A stretch of DNA of 64,000 nt, taken from positions 1,054,001-1,118,000 of the forward strand of contig NC_054687.1 of assembly GCF_011074885.1 (NCBI RefSeq). The letters run 5' to 3'. Below the pieces are notes generated by a model, which was not told the origin of the DNA, did not search any database, and saw only the letters and a list, made by a program, of their open reading frames with translations. Both the position numbers and the translations under genes were made by a program. This DNA comes from Brettanomyces bruxellensis. Its lineage: Eukaryota; Ascomycota; Pichiomycetes; Pichiales; Pichiaceae. Below are positions 9,639-20,037 of this stretch, piece after piece. How positions within the stretch are numbered: position 1 is the stretch's first letter; each line of letters opens with the position of its first letter.

Positions 9639-10274
9639 TTATGCTTGAGGCTTCAATTCTAAAGTCAATGCTTTGCTAATTTGTGTGCCAACAACGAGTC
9701 TCGATTGCTCAAACGCCCGCTATGCTCAGAACTGCAATTCAGTCAAGCTTGTTTGTTCTTACTCGAAGGTGTTGCCAGCTGCCTCTGATGTCCTGTATTG
9801 AGTATCTGTACAAGTGTTGTTTTTCTGCTCACCACCACATCGTCCGCGAAGAATCAAATAAGTGCTGGGAAAAAAATCAATGCCAAAAAAATAAATAAAG
9901 AAAAATCTGCCTACATTTTGTCGTTTTTCAAATTTAATACCTCAGCCTGATCCACACTAATCCCGATTCATGCCCAAAATGTATCAAGATTCCTTTTTAT
10001 AAACTATTAGAAACATCTTCGCATCCATCTTCACATCCATCTTCACTTACATTTTCACTTACATCTAATTCTATCTCCATCTTCATTTTAGTTTTCATTT
10101 TCCTCCTCCTCTCCATCTCCCAGTCCTACATTCCCCAGAAAAGCGTCTCCACATCCTTGCACCACTCTAAGCCGCATGATACATATATACATTAACAGCA
10201 AAATCGTAACTCTATATAAGACCCACCCAAAGAACAAGAAATACAACCAGCGAATATGCACAGCATCTCCCTCA
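9639..10274. other. Intergenic: SEC21 promoter and CAF40 3' flank
   Basis: 636 bp. A pyrimidine-rich imperfect repeat of the type CATCTTCACNTACATTTTCA lies at about 10020-10110. A 71-codon frame at 9683-9898 has no support. No RNA gene is seen. Confidence 0.6.
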
Positions 10275-11468
10275 TTACATCACAGTATACAGAAGTTGTG
10301 AAAGGTTCTTTTTTGCAGTTGGATCATCTGCCAAAACGCGATCAAAAGTGTGATCACGTAAAGATTGCGGCACGCGTTCTTTAAGAGCAGATCGGGCATC
10401 TGCATTGTCAGCCAGCCGTAAATAGCATCTGATGACGTGCCTTAGAAGCCGCGGTGCAGGGTTAACTGCCATCTGGTCGATCATCAACTTTAAAACGTTA
10501 GACACTGCATCAAACCTCTCGTAAGTCTGGCAAACGTATGCCAAACCCGTATCGTCCATCAGAATCTTCTGGACAATGAAAATGGCCACCGTTTTACTCA
10601 ATTCGGATGATGACTCCATGATCTTAAGACATAATGGGATTATTTCCGTTGTGAGAAGGAACTGGATCACTTCAGGACTGTCGTTTTTCACTAGCGCACC
10701 AATTACTCCCAAACTGGTCAATCGAAGATACTCAAATGGTCTCTGCTTGGAGCTGGTGTTCAAGAATGGATACAAAAACAATGGAATTTGCGCATGTAGG
10801 AATGCTGCACGCGTTTCTGGATGGGATGCAACACATTGCAGTAATGCCAATGCATTGCAAACACGATTAGATGCTGGAGTAGTCAAATTTTGAGGTGAAA
10901 GATACGGATAAATCGATATTATCTCCTCCAAAAGAGCCGTCATCACCCCGTACGAGTTCCAGAGCACCAATGCAAGATCATCGTAGTACTCTCGTTTCTT
11001 TCCAAGCTCCAGAAGTGCCTCCTCCTTGTTTGGGCCGTATGTCAACTCCACAATCCATGAGCATATCTTTTCATCTTCTACTGCCTTTCTTGTTGCTGCA
11101 CCGCCTTCCTCCCCAGCTTCCTGGCTTCTCCTTGTTGGGCCACGGTTATTATTGCTGGAGTTGCCGCTGGCTCCGGAGCCATTACTGGGTGAGTTACCAG
11201 GCATCATATTTTCACTATTTCCGTCCTTAAGAGTGGCTTTTGAGGCCTGGACTCGTTGCGACATCAGCTGTGACGCCATTGTTGGCTGCGACTGTTGATT
11301 CTGGTGATTAACTGCTGCTGTAACCGCCGCAGCTGCCTGCAGTTGCTGGGAAAGTGCCAAGTTTGGTTGTTGATGTTGTTGCTGATTCAAAAATTGTGAT
11401 TGGTAGGTTCTTTGTTGGTTTGGAGCATCCACGCCACCCAAGTCAAACTGCTGTCTGTTGTTATACAT
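10275..11468 (-). CDS. CAF40: CCR4-NOT complex subunit Caf40 (CNOT9/Rcd1)
   Basis: A 397-residue protein. Residues about 1-115 are a Gln/Asn/Ser-rich low-complexity arm ([18 protein letters not shown]). Residues about 130-395 form the Rcd1/CNOT9 armadillo-repeat domain, which is very conserved: [20 protein letters not shown], the [10 protein letters not shown] motif, [19 protein letters not shown] and [12 protein letters not shown]. The CCR4-NOT complex deadenylates mRNA and represses translation; Caf40 docks on Not1 and offers binding surfaces for RNA-binding adaptors. Length is close to S. cerevisiae Caf40 (373). The ATG at 11468 is followed directly by the expected low-complexity arm. Identification is certain from the armadillo core. 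Confidence 0.96.
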   Translation of the reverse strand: MYNNRQQFDLGGVDAPNQQRTYQSQFLNQQQHQQPNLALSQQLQAAAAVTAAVNHQNQQSQPTMASQLMSQRVQASKATLKDGNSENMMPGNSPSNGSGASGNSSNNNRGPTRRSQEAGEEGGAATRKAVEDEKICSWIVELTYGPNKEEALLELGKKREYYDDLALVLWNSYGVMTALLEEIISIYPYLSPQNLTTPASNRVCNALALLQCVASHPETRAAFLHAQIPLFLYPFLNTSSKQRPFEYLRLTSLGVIGALVKNDSPEVIQFLLTTEIIPLCLKIMESSSELSKTVAIFIVQKILMDDTGLAYVCQTYERFDAVSNVLKLMIDQMAVNPAPRLLRHVIRCYLRLADNADARSALKERVPQSLRDHTFDRVLADDPTAKKNLSQLLYTVM

Positions 11469-12004
11469 GTTCCGTTTGTTTGTGTAATACAGAAAGCTTG
11501 TGGAAGCCGAAATTGATAATATTGTGAAAGGAAAAGAATTGAAGTAAAGAAGACTGGTGAAGGAGTAGAGCTAGAAATAAAATAATGAAGAATAAAAATA
11601 AAAAGTAAAAAATAAAAAATAAAAAATACACTGGAGAAATTGAAAAAGAAGATGCCAAAAAAAAAAAACTGCGCCCGAAAACGTGAATCTGGCGAGGAAG
11701 GTGAAATTCAGATGCAAGTTAAAGTTGGAAGAAGCCGTTTGCCCAAAGATCATGTATATTAAAAGAGGCTATAAGATGAAAGATGATATATACTGAATTT
11801 TGATGTACATCAGGGAAAATCAAGCGATGCTGTGAGACGCTAGCAAATAGAGTTGAAATATTTGTGTGAAGAAAGATAGATTAGGATTTACCAGCTTAAA
11901 TAAAGATAATGAATGGTACACATGCCAAGTTCAACTACACCACACGCTAACTTCTTTCACAGCCTTGTCTATCGTTTATTATGCTATCTAGCTTATTTGC
12001 GGAT
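11469..12004. other. Intergenic upstream of CAF40
   Basis: 536 bp, AT-rich, with A/T homopolymers (11571-11670). No RNA gene or clear regulatory motif is seen. Confidence 0.6.
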
Positions 12005-12775
12005 TCATTTCAATTGCGAACATTCTGGAATTTCATACTCTCTTCTCTTTCTCGTTACTTCCAAATACTTCCATGTTTTTCCCTGGGGACCCCGGATCAT
12101 CACATCCATCCGAGCTTTGTCAACAGGTGCGTTTTTATCGCCAAGCCACTCGTCAGCCACAGCTCGAAATCCAAATCTCTCGTATATAGGAATGTTCCTC
12201 AAGGCAGAGCTTTCAAGATACGATATGGAGTTTCTTGGGTCGATGTAATTCTTGAACATGTATTCGAAGGTTGCTCTCACATTTCCCTTGCCCCTAGCCT
12301 CTGGAATCGTTCCTAGATACACCAATGTGAACAAGTTTTCTCCATCAGGATCAGCAGACATTATATCGTCAGCATTGTCGGCCAAAGTCTTGAAAAGATC
12401 GTGAAAAATTCTCCTACGTCCTTCTGCACCTGTCATCCATGCCAATCTTGCAAATCCGCTTCTTAGCATCGTCAGATAATCTTCGATTGTGCCAGTATCA
12501 GGGGTTGACCATGTAGCAACAGTCTCAAAGCAGTCCTTATTCTCTGAGTCTTCACCTTTCACACCAACCACTATTCCCTTCAACATTAGTGAGTACACAT
12601 AGGCCTCAAACAATAGCAGATCGCACTTCTTCTTGAGTTCTGGCTGATCTTCTAGATGTCTGCTTAGATATCTGTCAACATCATCATCGTTGAATGCATT
12701 GTACAGAGTCTTGGCTGCTTTCTTGCAGTCCTTAAATGTAAGAACCTCCACCTTTGGCACTTTTCTCGAGCTCAT
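12005..12775 (-). CDS. GNAT-family N-acetyltransferase, substrate unknown
   Basis: A 256-residue protein with the layout of fungal GNAT acetyltransferases: a variable N-terminal half, then about residues 147-225 carrying the acetyl-CoA strand-loop (LVYLGTIPEARGKGNVRATF, with the R-x-x-G turn as RGKG) and the distal motif YLESSALRNIPIYERFGF, typical of motif B where the side chains close over the pantetheine arm. The last part (ARMDVMIRGPQGKTW) is also common in this group. Many fungi encode such soluble acetyltransferases acting on small amines or protein N-termini, but nothing here indicates the substrate. The final R/Q-x-x-G-x-A position is Val, a mild departure. The ATG at 12775 is the first in frame. 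It lies between CAF40 and CDC20 on the same strand, with no functional link. Confidence 0.8.
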   Translation of the reverse strand: MSSRKVPKVEVLTFKDCKKAAKTLYNAFNDDDVDRYLSRHLEDQPELKKKCDLLLFEAYVYSLMLKGIVVGVKGEDSENKDCFETVATWSTPDTGTIEDYLTMLRSGFARLAWMTGAEGRRRIFHDLFKTLADNADDIMSADPDGENLFTLVYLGTIPEARGKGNVRATFEYMFKNYIDPRNSISYLESSALRNIPIYERFGFRAVADEWLGDKNAPVDKARMDVMIRGPQGKTWKYLEVTRKRREYEIPECSQLK

Positions 12776-13764
12776 TCTTAATGATTAAATTTATGTAATT
12801 TGGAATGGAATCTCAAATATCGGACCCTTTGAAATTTTGACCCCAGTTTTATGTCAATTAGTATCACCAATCCTCGGCGCAGATCGATTACGGAAACTTA
12901 AAATTTAATATGGCAAGCTTAAAGTATAACTTAAAATAAAGGCTTGCCTTTAAGCTCTTCTACTGTAACAAGTGCATATTTAGATCTCGATAGATCCGAT
13001 TTGTGCTTTTATATATACCAACCTGATATTTGCCGGAGTGTAAAATTTTCCGTAGGCATTGTTCGCTTTCGATGAGTCCAGCTTCCTTTTTCGGAACTTT
13101 GCCTCACCAGTTGAAAATCGTCCCAGATATATATTTTTATTGGGACATGTGAAGGACATTATATTAACGTCATTTTTCAAAAAAGCATGGATAAATCAAG
13201 CACGGTATTTCATGACAGTTCATGGTATCTTCAAATAAATACTGCTTCATGTTTAATCCATGTTGTTTGACCTTCATACTCACATAACTGTGACACCCGC
13301 CATCACAATAATTTGCCACGAGTGTAACTTCCAAATCTGGAAATAGGGTTGTTGTACCGCGGAGAACGAGAAATCGGTTGAAAAAGTAGCGGAAAATAGC
13401 AAGACATGGTTAGTTCTCATAGAGCAGTATTAGTAGTATTTTACTAATGTTAGGCCTATTTTCTTAAATGTCTCCCGCTACAAAACCTTGGATTTTGTCA
13501 ACTGGTCAAAAAGCAGGATTATTCCTAAACAGCGCGCTTAAATTGGTTACACAAGTATTCTTGTCGCATCATCAACAATTGATCTCTTTCTTGCTATCCA
13601 TAGACGAACTTTATTTACAAACTCGTCCATGTTGGAACAGCCACATACGAGACAAGGATCTTTGTATTGGTATTCTTCTCTAATTATCATACATTATTTG
13701 TACCCCTCTGTCTGCTTAATTGTTGTATCTATTCCATCTATATAATTATTCTATATGCCAGACC
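12776..13764. other. Intergenic, GNAT gene promoter and CDC20 3' flank
   Basis: 989 bp. Short frames at 12980-13180 (minus) and 13468-13683 (plus) have no recognisable content. No tRNA or structured element was found by eye. Confidence 0.55.
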
Positions 13765-15612
13765 TCAACGGATCACCTTGTTGATTTCCTTTTCGGTCAA
13801 GTTCTCGGGCCTCGAATCCTCAATGCTGTCGAACATCTTCCAGAACTTCAAATTCTCATCGGCTGCAACCGTTGCCAAGGTTGTTCTATCTGGAGATAGG
13901 CAGCTACCAAGTACCCTGCACTCATGTGCATCTATCACAACTCCAGTTTTTTGTAATGTCGGGTAGGCGTAGACGCTGATGTCATTATTGGGAAATCCAT
14001 GTGTGGCAGCCAACTCCATACCCACACCATTGCTGTATCCCCAGTGCAAAGAGGAAACCTGTGACTGGGTGTCTATAGTGTTCACTCTGGCTCCGGTTGC
14101 AGTATTCCAGAAGTGAATTTTCCGGCAGGCCGATCCTCCACCTGTGGCAAGTAGTGATGCGTGTGTTGGACACCACGCTAGAGCTTTGACAGCTGCACTA
14201 TGTGCCGTTTTGATAAATTGTGGTGTTGTGGAGCGTGCATCCCATATATTCACGATGTTGTCATTTCCTCCCGTTGCAAGTTGCAACCCATCTGGCCTCC
14301 ACTCTATTCCGCAAACCTCAGCTGTGTGCCCCTGAAGTTCTGCTATCTGGTGCTTTTGCACTCGCACATCATGTTGTATTAACTGGCCTGAACGGCTACC
14401 AGTTGTAAGTACATGCTGATTCCAGCACTGGGCAGCCACTCTTGAATCGTGTCCTCGCATTGTGCGCAGCTTCTGACAACTCTCGAAGTCCCAAACTTCA
14501 ATCGAGCCATCCTCTAGCCCTATTGAGAGATAGAAGCCGTCATTAGACCATCTTATGGAGCAAACAGTGCTACTGCAGCTCGCCAGTTGAACCACGTTGC
14601 CGGTTTCCGCATTCCAACAGTAAACGCTGTCTCCCAGAGCTATGGCAAGAACATTGGATGAAGACCACGTTACAAGATTAAGATAGAAGTCATCGATGAA
14701 TCCCGGGGCATCGAGCACCTTCTGTGGGCAAGTCGGCATCTTTTTCAGTCTCATTTGTACGGTTGATGCTGGTATTCCCTGCTCAGCCACATTACCAACT
14801 ACAGATGTTGAAGATGCCGTTCTTTCAGGTGCAGCCGGTCGAAATTGAAGAATCCTCTCGCCAACTTCCAACCCACACGCCTCTGCCACCGTATTTTGAT
14901 ATATCTTTGATGTTTGCGATGCAATGTGGTCTACAGGGAGTGCAGACTGCTTTGGTTTTGGCTTTCGTAATGACAACTTCCCCGATGTCGTATGCCTGGA
15001 CGGTATAAACCTATCAAAGATCTCAGATGTGTTCGACCGGCGAAGACTGGTACCATTAGAATGTGTATCAAACACCTCACTGTGACTTCTGTGATGCGAG
15101 TGATGCGAAAGATTCAACAGTTCGGATCTGGTATCTTTTCCAAAGCATTTTTCCTTATCGATGGAGCCAAAGTAGAAGCTAAGATGGTGGCTGTCTAAGC
15201 TCGTTCTAGATTTCGAGCCAGTCTTATTTCTTGGTTTCATCCTCGATGCAAACGTTTTCGTATGTGTGTATATCCTATTAGTTGTGTTTGAGCTCTTGAG
15301 ATTCGATCCCAGTGAAAACGCTCTATATGCATCTCCCTTTGTAGAATTCGACCCTGATCTCTCCCGATTAATATTTTGCGAGAGCTTCTGAAAGTTTGTG
15401 CTGCTCAAAGTAGATTCGGAGGATGTCGGTATATGTTTCGATGACCAATCAGAACTGACCACCTTTAAATCTGGGGATTTGAGCTTCTTACCAGTAAATA
15501 TCGAATTTGTGCTTTGATTAATCAGATTCGGACTCATGTTTCCAAAAATCGTCCTGTGGCGACGTTTTGGAGAAGGTGTCCTCCCTTGATCCGGAATCTT
15601 GTTGTTGGACAT
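13765..15612 (-). CDS. CDC20: APC/C activator Cdc20 (WD40 protein)
   Basis: The frame is open from an ATG at 15729, but the second ATG at 15612 (MSNNKIPDQGRTPSPKRRHR) is the likelier start; this gives 615 residues. Features in order: a basic Ser-rich N-terminal arm, a C-box DRFIPSR (about residue 200) that contacts the APC/C, a linker, seven WD40 blades (about 310-580) beginning with KVLDAPGFIDDFYLNL and including VCGIEWRPDGLQLATGGND, and the C-terminal Ile-Arg tail that docks on Cdc27. Blade sequences fit Cdc20 better than Cdh1 (WSSSNVLAIALGDSVYCWNAETG). Cdc20 recruits securin and mitotic cyclins for ubiquitination at anaphase onset and is the target of the spindle checkpoint. I see no KEN box in it. 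TPSPKRRHR looks like a CDK-site/NLS combination. Confidence 0.94.
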   Translation of the reverse strand: MSNNKIPDQGRTPSPKRRHRTIFGNMSPNLINQSTNSIFTGKKLKSPDLKVVSSDWSSKHIPTSSESTLSSTNFQKLSQNINRERSGSNSTKGDAYRAFSLGSNLKSSNTTNRIYTHTKTFASRMKPRNKTGSKSRTSLDSHHLSFYFGSIDKEKCFGKDTRSELLNLSHHSHHRSHSEVFDTHSNGTSLRRSNTSEIFDRFIPSRHTTSGKLSLRKPKPKQSALPVDHIASQTSKIYQNTVAEACGLEVGERILQFRPAAPERTASSTSVVGNVAEQGIPASTVQMRLKKMPTCPQKVLDAPGFIDDFYLNLVTWSSSNVLAIALGDSVYCWNAETGNVVQLASCSSTVCSIRWSNDGFYLSIGLEDGSIEVWDFESCQKLRTMRGHDSRVAAQCWNQHVLTTGSRSGQLIQHDVRVQKHQIAELQGHTAEVCGIEWRPDGLQLATGGNDNIVNIWDARSTTPQFIKTAHSAAVKALAWCPTHASLLATGGGSACRKIHFWNTATGARVNTIDTQSQVSSLHWGYSNGVGMELAATHGFPNNDISVYAYPTLQKTGVVIDAHECRVLGSCLSPDRTTLATVAADENLKFWKMFDSIEDSRPENLTEKEINKVIR

Positions 15613-16416
15613 GTTCTCTATGGATGCTTTTGAGATGGAAATTCGAAAGTTGATAAATCTAGAATTGATTCTCAGCTTGTGGAATTTGATTTTAATTCGT
15701 CCACCAATGCCTGATATCTTCAATCCCAAATGCAGAATTAGCTTTCTGGCAATAGTTGATGCTCTAAATTGCTTGTGCTAGACCAGGACCAATTTGAAAC
15801 TTCGTATTAAATGCAGTATATCGCTTGGTATGTGATCTGTCCTCTTATCTTCTCACAAAGGAATGTAATTGTCTTTCCAAACCCCAAGTCTCTATTCGAT
15901 TGCCCAGTCCCTAGCAAAGTCAAAACCAACGCTAACTAAGTTTACCGACCTAGATTATTGGAACAAAAGGATGGAATTGTTTCATAATTTTAGGGTTATG
16001 TTTTATAAAATTAGACGCCGAAGCAATTCCTAGCACTGATGGAAATTGAGGACGAAAAAAAAATGCATTTCATTAGAGCCAATCAGTATGTTTATATGTT
16101 TCCCGTTTTGGATATTTCATGCTAAGGAAAAAAAAATTGGAGAAAAAAAAAAATAGGGATTTAGGGCAACTTAAAAAGGAGTTTAAAAGGTTAAAGTAAA
16201 CAACTGCACTAGTACAGGTACAATAGTACATACAAACACCAGAAAATACATATTTTTGTCCTGAATGAATTTTAATTGATACTTTCACTATTTATCGTAG
16301 GGGAATTGTGATTATTTAATATGATTTCTACAATTTGTTACCAGAAATGGATTGTGTGGTCACATGATGAGTATATTACAGCTTGTCAGTTCCTTTATTA
16401 TAAACATAAAGGTCAA
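15613..16416. other. CDC20 promoter and 3' flank of the Fanzor-like gene
   Basis: About 800 bp, AT-rich, with A-runs near 16057 and 16130-16155. By eye I find no terminal inverted repeat or structured RNA here, although a TnpB/Fanzor guide RNA would be expected to overlap the 3' end of such a gene. Confidence 0.5.
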
Positions 16417-17826
16417 TTATTGTGTAATTGAATCTCTTACCATTTTTTTAACATACGACTTTAGATACATCAACATTGCGGTTTTAGCTTGATTCTCACT
16501 TGAATCACTTCGAAGGCCGCAACGAGAGCAACAGAATAAACCAAATTCTGTGATTGCTTTCCCCTTTATTCCGCAACTACTGCAAATATTTTCCACGCTG
16601 CCATATTTATGAATTTTGATAATGGTTTGCCTATTAAATGTATCTGCTTCATGGTGAAGATTATCAGCAAGTTTCATATACAATGAATTGGATAAAATAT
16701 TAGTACGAACTGTATCCGGAGGGCATGTCGTGGATATTGTGGGGATGAAAATGTAATCAAAACGTTCACATAAGAAACGTGTAACCTTTTTGTTAAAACT
16801 ATTTGATATAGTTGAAACTAATTTGGAGAGAATCTGAAATTGCTCATCTGGTTCACCATTTTCGTTTTTCGGTTTCATGGCTTTTAGTCTGGTTTGAAGT
16901 ACAGTTATTTCCTTGAGCATATTTCCACCAATAACAGAAGTATAGCCTTCGGAATCAATGCATGTAATAAATTCTGATGGTTCTGGGACTATAAACGCAA
17001 AATGTCCAGCTGCAGCTTCTTTTGGTTCAAGTGAATCACGTGTGAAAGGTATTTCAATATAAAATTGATGAGGCCCATCAAGAACAAAAAGGAAGTCGTT
17101 CTCTAGCTTATTTGAGACACGTGGATGTGATAAAAGAAACTTATCAAAGTCTATCAAAGTACCAAGCAATGAATTTGTTTTTGACCACATGGAAGCAGGA
17201 ATTAGTAGCTGGGAAAAAGACGCCTTTTTGTTCAAAAGCATCGGTAACACAGTTCGCTTATCACTATTCTTGTTCAACCTTTTAAAATCTCTTAAAAATG
17301 TATGAATAGTACATTCAACCACGTCTTTGTAATGGCTAATGTACCATTTACCCTGTTGTTTGGCTTGAGGAGTTAGGAGTTGGCTGCATATTGTTTTGTA
17401 GCAAACCTTTTCGGGATTCTTTCTTGAGAACAAATTTATAATTGAGTTGTACAACCCTCGTTCCCAACTGAAAGTGTTTAATGCCTCTCTTTCCTGCTTT
17501 TCAGTAAAATTTAGCGGAAATCTAACTCGCTTGACTACATGCTTTTGAATTTCCAAATCTTTTTTGCACATTGAGGCTATCATGAGGGAGCAGGTTTCTC
17601 TCTCTGATTCATCTCCAAGGCATTTTGATCTTTTAACCCAAAATTCTGCCTGAACCGGATGTGAAGTTAGGGTCAGACTTTTTGGTCTTAATATCCAACC
17701 AGAACTAAGGGCAGACAGAAAATTATCCCAGAAACTCAATTGGTTTCCAGTACTTTCGAGTAACTCGCTTTCAATGCTTTCTGTCAGTATTGAATCATTC
17801 TCGTCTGTACTGAGTGAAGCATTCAT
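16417..17826 (-). CDS. TnpB/Fanzor-like protein with a degenerate RuvC active site
   Basis: An intact 469-residue frame. Its layout matches Fanzor1/TnpB RNA-guided nucleases: an N-terminal wedge-type segment (VKRVRFPLNFTEKQEREAL...WERGLYN, residues 98-126), the helix HYKDVVECTIHTFLRDFKR (165-183), a beta strand QFYIEIP, the RuvC-I strand FITCIDSEG (286-294), the amphipathic stretch ending FLCERFDYIFIPTISTT (351-367), which parallels the Fanzor motif 'yLc.nyd.IllP.FeT', and a C-terminal zinc ribbon C415-x2-C418...C433-x2-C436 followed by DSSENQA. Compared with the family, Asp291 remains but DPG is DSE-G. The Glu expected in the 'nEayTSktC' block is replaced (HKYGSVENIC), and the second Asp of DRDxNxA is Ser443. 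It is therefore probably nuclease-dead. Either decay or domestication as a DNA/RNA-binding protein would explain it. It looks more AT-rich than CDC20 beside it. Family assignment is from pattern memory, not a search. Confidence 0.75.
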   Translation of the reverse strand: MNASLSTDENDSILTESIESELLESTGNQLSFWDNFLSALSSGWILRPKSLTLTSHPVQAEFWVKRSKCLGDESERETCSLMIASMCKKDLEIQKHVVKRVRFPLNFTEKQEREALNTFSWERGLYNSIINLFSRKNPEKVCYKTICSQLLTPQAKQQGKWYISHYKDVVECTIHTFLRDFKRLNKNSDKRTVLPMLLNKKASFSQLLIPASMWSKTNSLLGTLIDFDKFLLSHPRVSNKLENDFLFVLDGPHQFYIEIPFTRDSLEPKEAAAGHFAFIVPEPSEFITCIDSEGYTSVIGGNMLKEITVLQTRLKAMKPKNENGEPDEQFQILSKLVSTISNSFNKKVTRFLCERFDYIFIPTISTTCPPDTVRTNILSNSLYMKLADNLHHEADTFNRQTIIKIHKYGSVENICSSCGIKGKAITEFGLFCCSRCGLRSDSSENQAKTAMLMYLKSYVKKMVRDSITQ

Positions 17827-20037
17827 CTTTACTACGTAATTTAACTACATTGTAAATTATTGTATTTAGTGTCGTATGCTTTTGTTTAGTGACTGATAAA
17901 ATTCCAAAATCCTTGTATTTCTTTCCTGATTTCGATTTTTTTTTTTCGTAGCAGCAAAAAGAGAAATTGTAGGTGAGCTCAGCTAGCTGCTACGTCAAAC
18001 AAAAAGTAATAGGAGGAGCATCCGCTATAATTTAAGCCAGCAAAGATGCTTGCACACAAAATATTTACTTTCACTAATTGCCCACATTTGAAACAGATTG
18101 ATACGTCCATCTGTTTGAGTACTGTAGTGCTAATATTAAGTGGAAATTAAACGAGATTCACACTTCTTCCCCTTTTGATTCGCTTATCGGTAATTATGAG
18201 GGCTGGGCAATTTTAATTACTTCTCGGATAAATTCCTCAAGCATTTCGAACACCGTAGAAATTAAAACCAATATGAGGGATGAGACAACTATTGTGTGGA
18301 CCGAAGCAGTCGGTATTCATGCATATAATAAAGAAATGGTACAGCAAACCTAAAAGGAGCGAAGGAATGTAAAGAAATTCACGGTACGGCTATTCGGCAA
18401 ACCCAAGCTACACATCCGACGTAAAAAAAAAATAAAAAGCAATAACATGTTAATGTGATGCCGAGAAACTCCTGTGAGGATTTTTGAAAAGCAGCACTAT
18501 TATCCCCAACAAACCCCAAAGAAATGAATAATTTATATGGCAAATTTGGTCACATTTGGAAGCTCAGGTTACTGATTTAAAAGGCGCGTATAGAGTGAAG
18601 TTAGTTAGATGAAGAAAAAGGCAACCTACTAAAATACTGAACCACATTTAGAACCGTGGCATTCAAAAGGTGGAAGGGGGAAGGAAAATGTAATTAAGCT
18701 GCCGAACAGATTACAATGCAGGAAAAGTAAAGAGATTGAGGTTGAATAAAACCAACAATTAATTTGCTGGATGAATACCTTATTTACGAATTCAATTGAT
18801 GTGGCAAAGATGCATGGTATCCAAATATTTTTCATTGTGTACCTTTTCTGAATTTGCAGTTCTTCCCAATTTTCGATGGTGAAAGTCAAGATAAAATTTC
18901 CCCTGACATTTCTTCTCTAAATTTTCGAGAATATACATTCGAGACTGCGAGGGAGGAAAGGCGTATTATACGACCATTTTTTGAACTTGGTTTATTTTTT
19001 CTATTTATAATCAATTCAATTTATAAGGGGGTCCCCATTCATCATCGTGAGAACAGAAACGCAGCCTAACAAATGGAAAACCGCAATTGCTTTTTTGGAA
19101 ATTTGTTCTGGATCAATTATTTGATTTGAAATACCATCAAGCTTCATACGTGTATTGTATTATATTCTTTGATTCTCATTAAGTTCGACCTTTGCCCTAT
19201 GAGGGACATTCCATTGAATACTTCCAGTCATAAATGTTATTCTTGATCATATTTTGCATTTTTTGCAAATACTGATTACCCCCTGTGAGTAGATTTCGAA
19301 CTAAACAGACACCTCGGAATTACAGCTGTAGAAAAAAAAGATACCATGCTGTTTCAATCAATTAATTGTTTTTAAAAACAAAAGAATATATATATTTATA
19401 CATCCATATGTAAACATAAAGTCATATTGTTCACACCATAGTTACACCTTGAATTGTAATGAATTTTCAATTCTGCATAATTCAGAGTAAAAAACTGACC
19501 TGTGGCTTAGAAAGGAAAAATAAAGAACATTTGTCCGACGCATGGAACCCTAAGCTCTAATATTTTCTTCAATGCAGATTATTCGCGTCCGGTCTAGCTA
19601 CAAAACATAACCAATTCTTATTGGCCAATTCAACACGTAAACTCTGCAAGAGAAAACAATTCTACGGGAATTGTCTTTTTTTTTCTCATTATTCAGGTAT
19701 TCTTTTCACATTTCAGATCAAATGGTATAATAGAGTGTTGCATAATTGAGGGGAAAAGCTTTCAGTCGGCGAATTTGATCGGGAACCACACAAAAAGAAA
19801 CGACGAGGGCAAAAAGGAGCCACATTGTGTACACGTGGAAATATATTCGACGGTTGTCTTATTGAACCTGCTTAATTAATTGATTCCTCTTTCTGTATAA
19901 AAAGGGGGGCAACATCCACAATTTTGATTTCTCTTTTGCCATCCCTTCCATTTCTCTTTTAAAGCTTCTTCTGTATCGGTATTCAGTATAATTTCTGATA
20001 ACTACATCACCAACTAAATCAATCATAAATTTCAAAA
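17827..20037. other. 2.2-kb gene-poor AT-rich region between the Fanzor-like gene and DDR48
   Basis: No frame above about 86 codons and no tRNA. It contains scattered homopolymers (17938-17948, 18423-18436) and, at its right end, the TATA box of the DDR48-like gene. This is unusually long for a yeast spacer; long upstream regions are common for stress genes, and remnants of the element that brought the Fanzor-like gene are another possibility. I could not find terminal repeats by eye. Confidence 0.5.
19896..19903 (+). promoter_or_regulatory. TATA box of the DDR48-like gene
   Basis: TATAAAAA 135 bp upstream of the start codon, immediately followed by GGGGGGCAAC (19904-19913), which includes an AGGGG stress-response-type core. 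A strong TATA plus STRE-like element fits a stress-induced gene. Confidence 0.6.

Noticed and set aside
15613..15729. N-terminal 39-residue extension of CDC20
   Set aside because: Sequence is Ile/Lys-rich and unlike Cdc20 N-termini; the ATG at 15612 starts a typical one. Kept only as an alternative.
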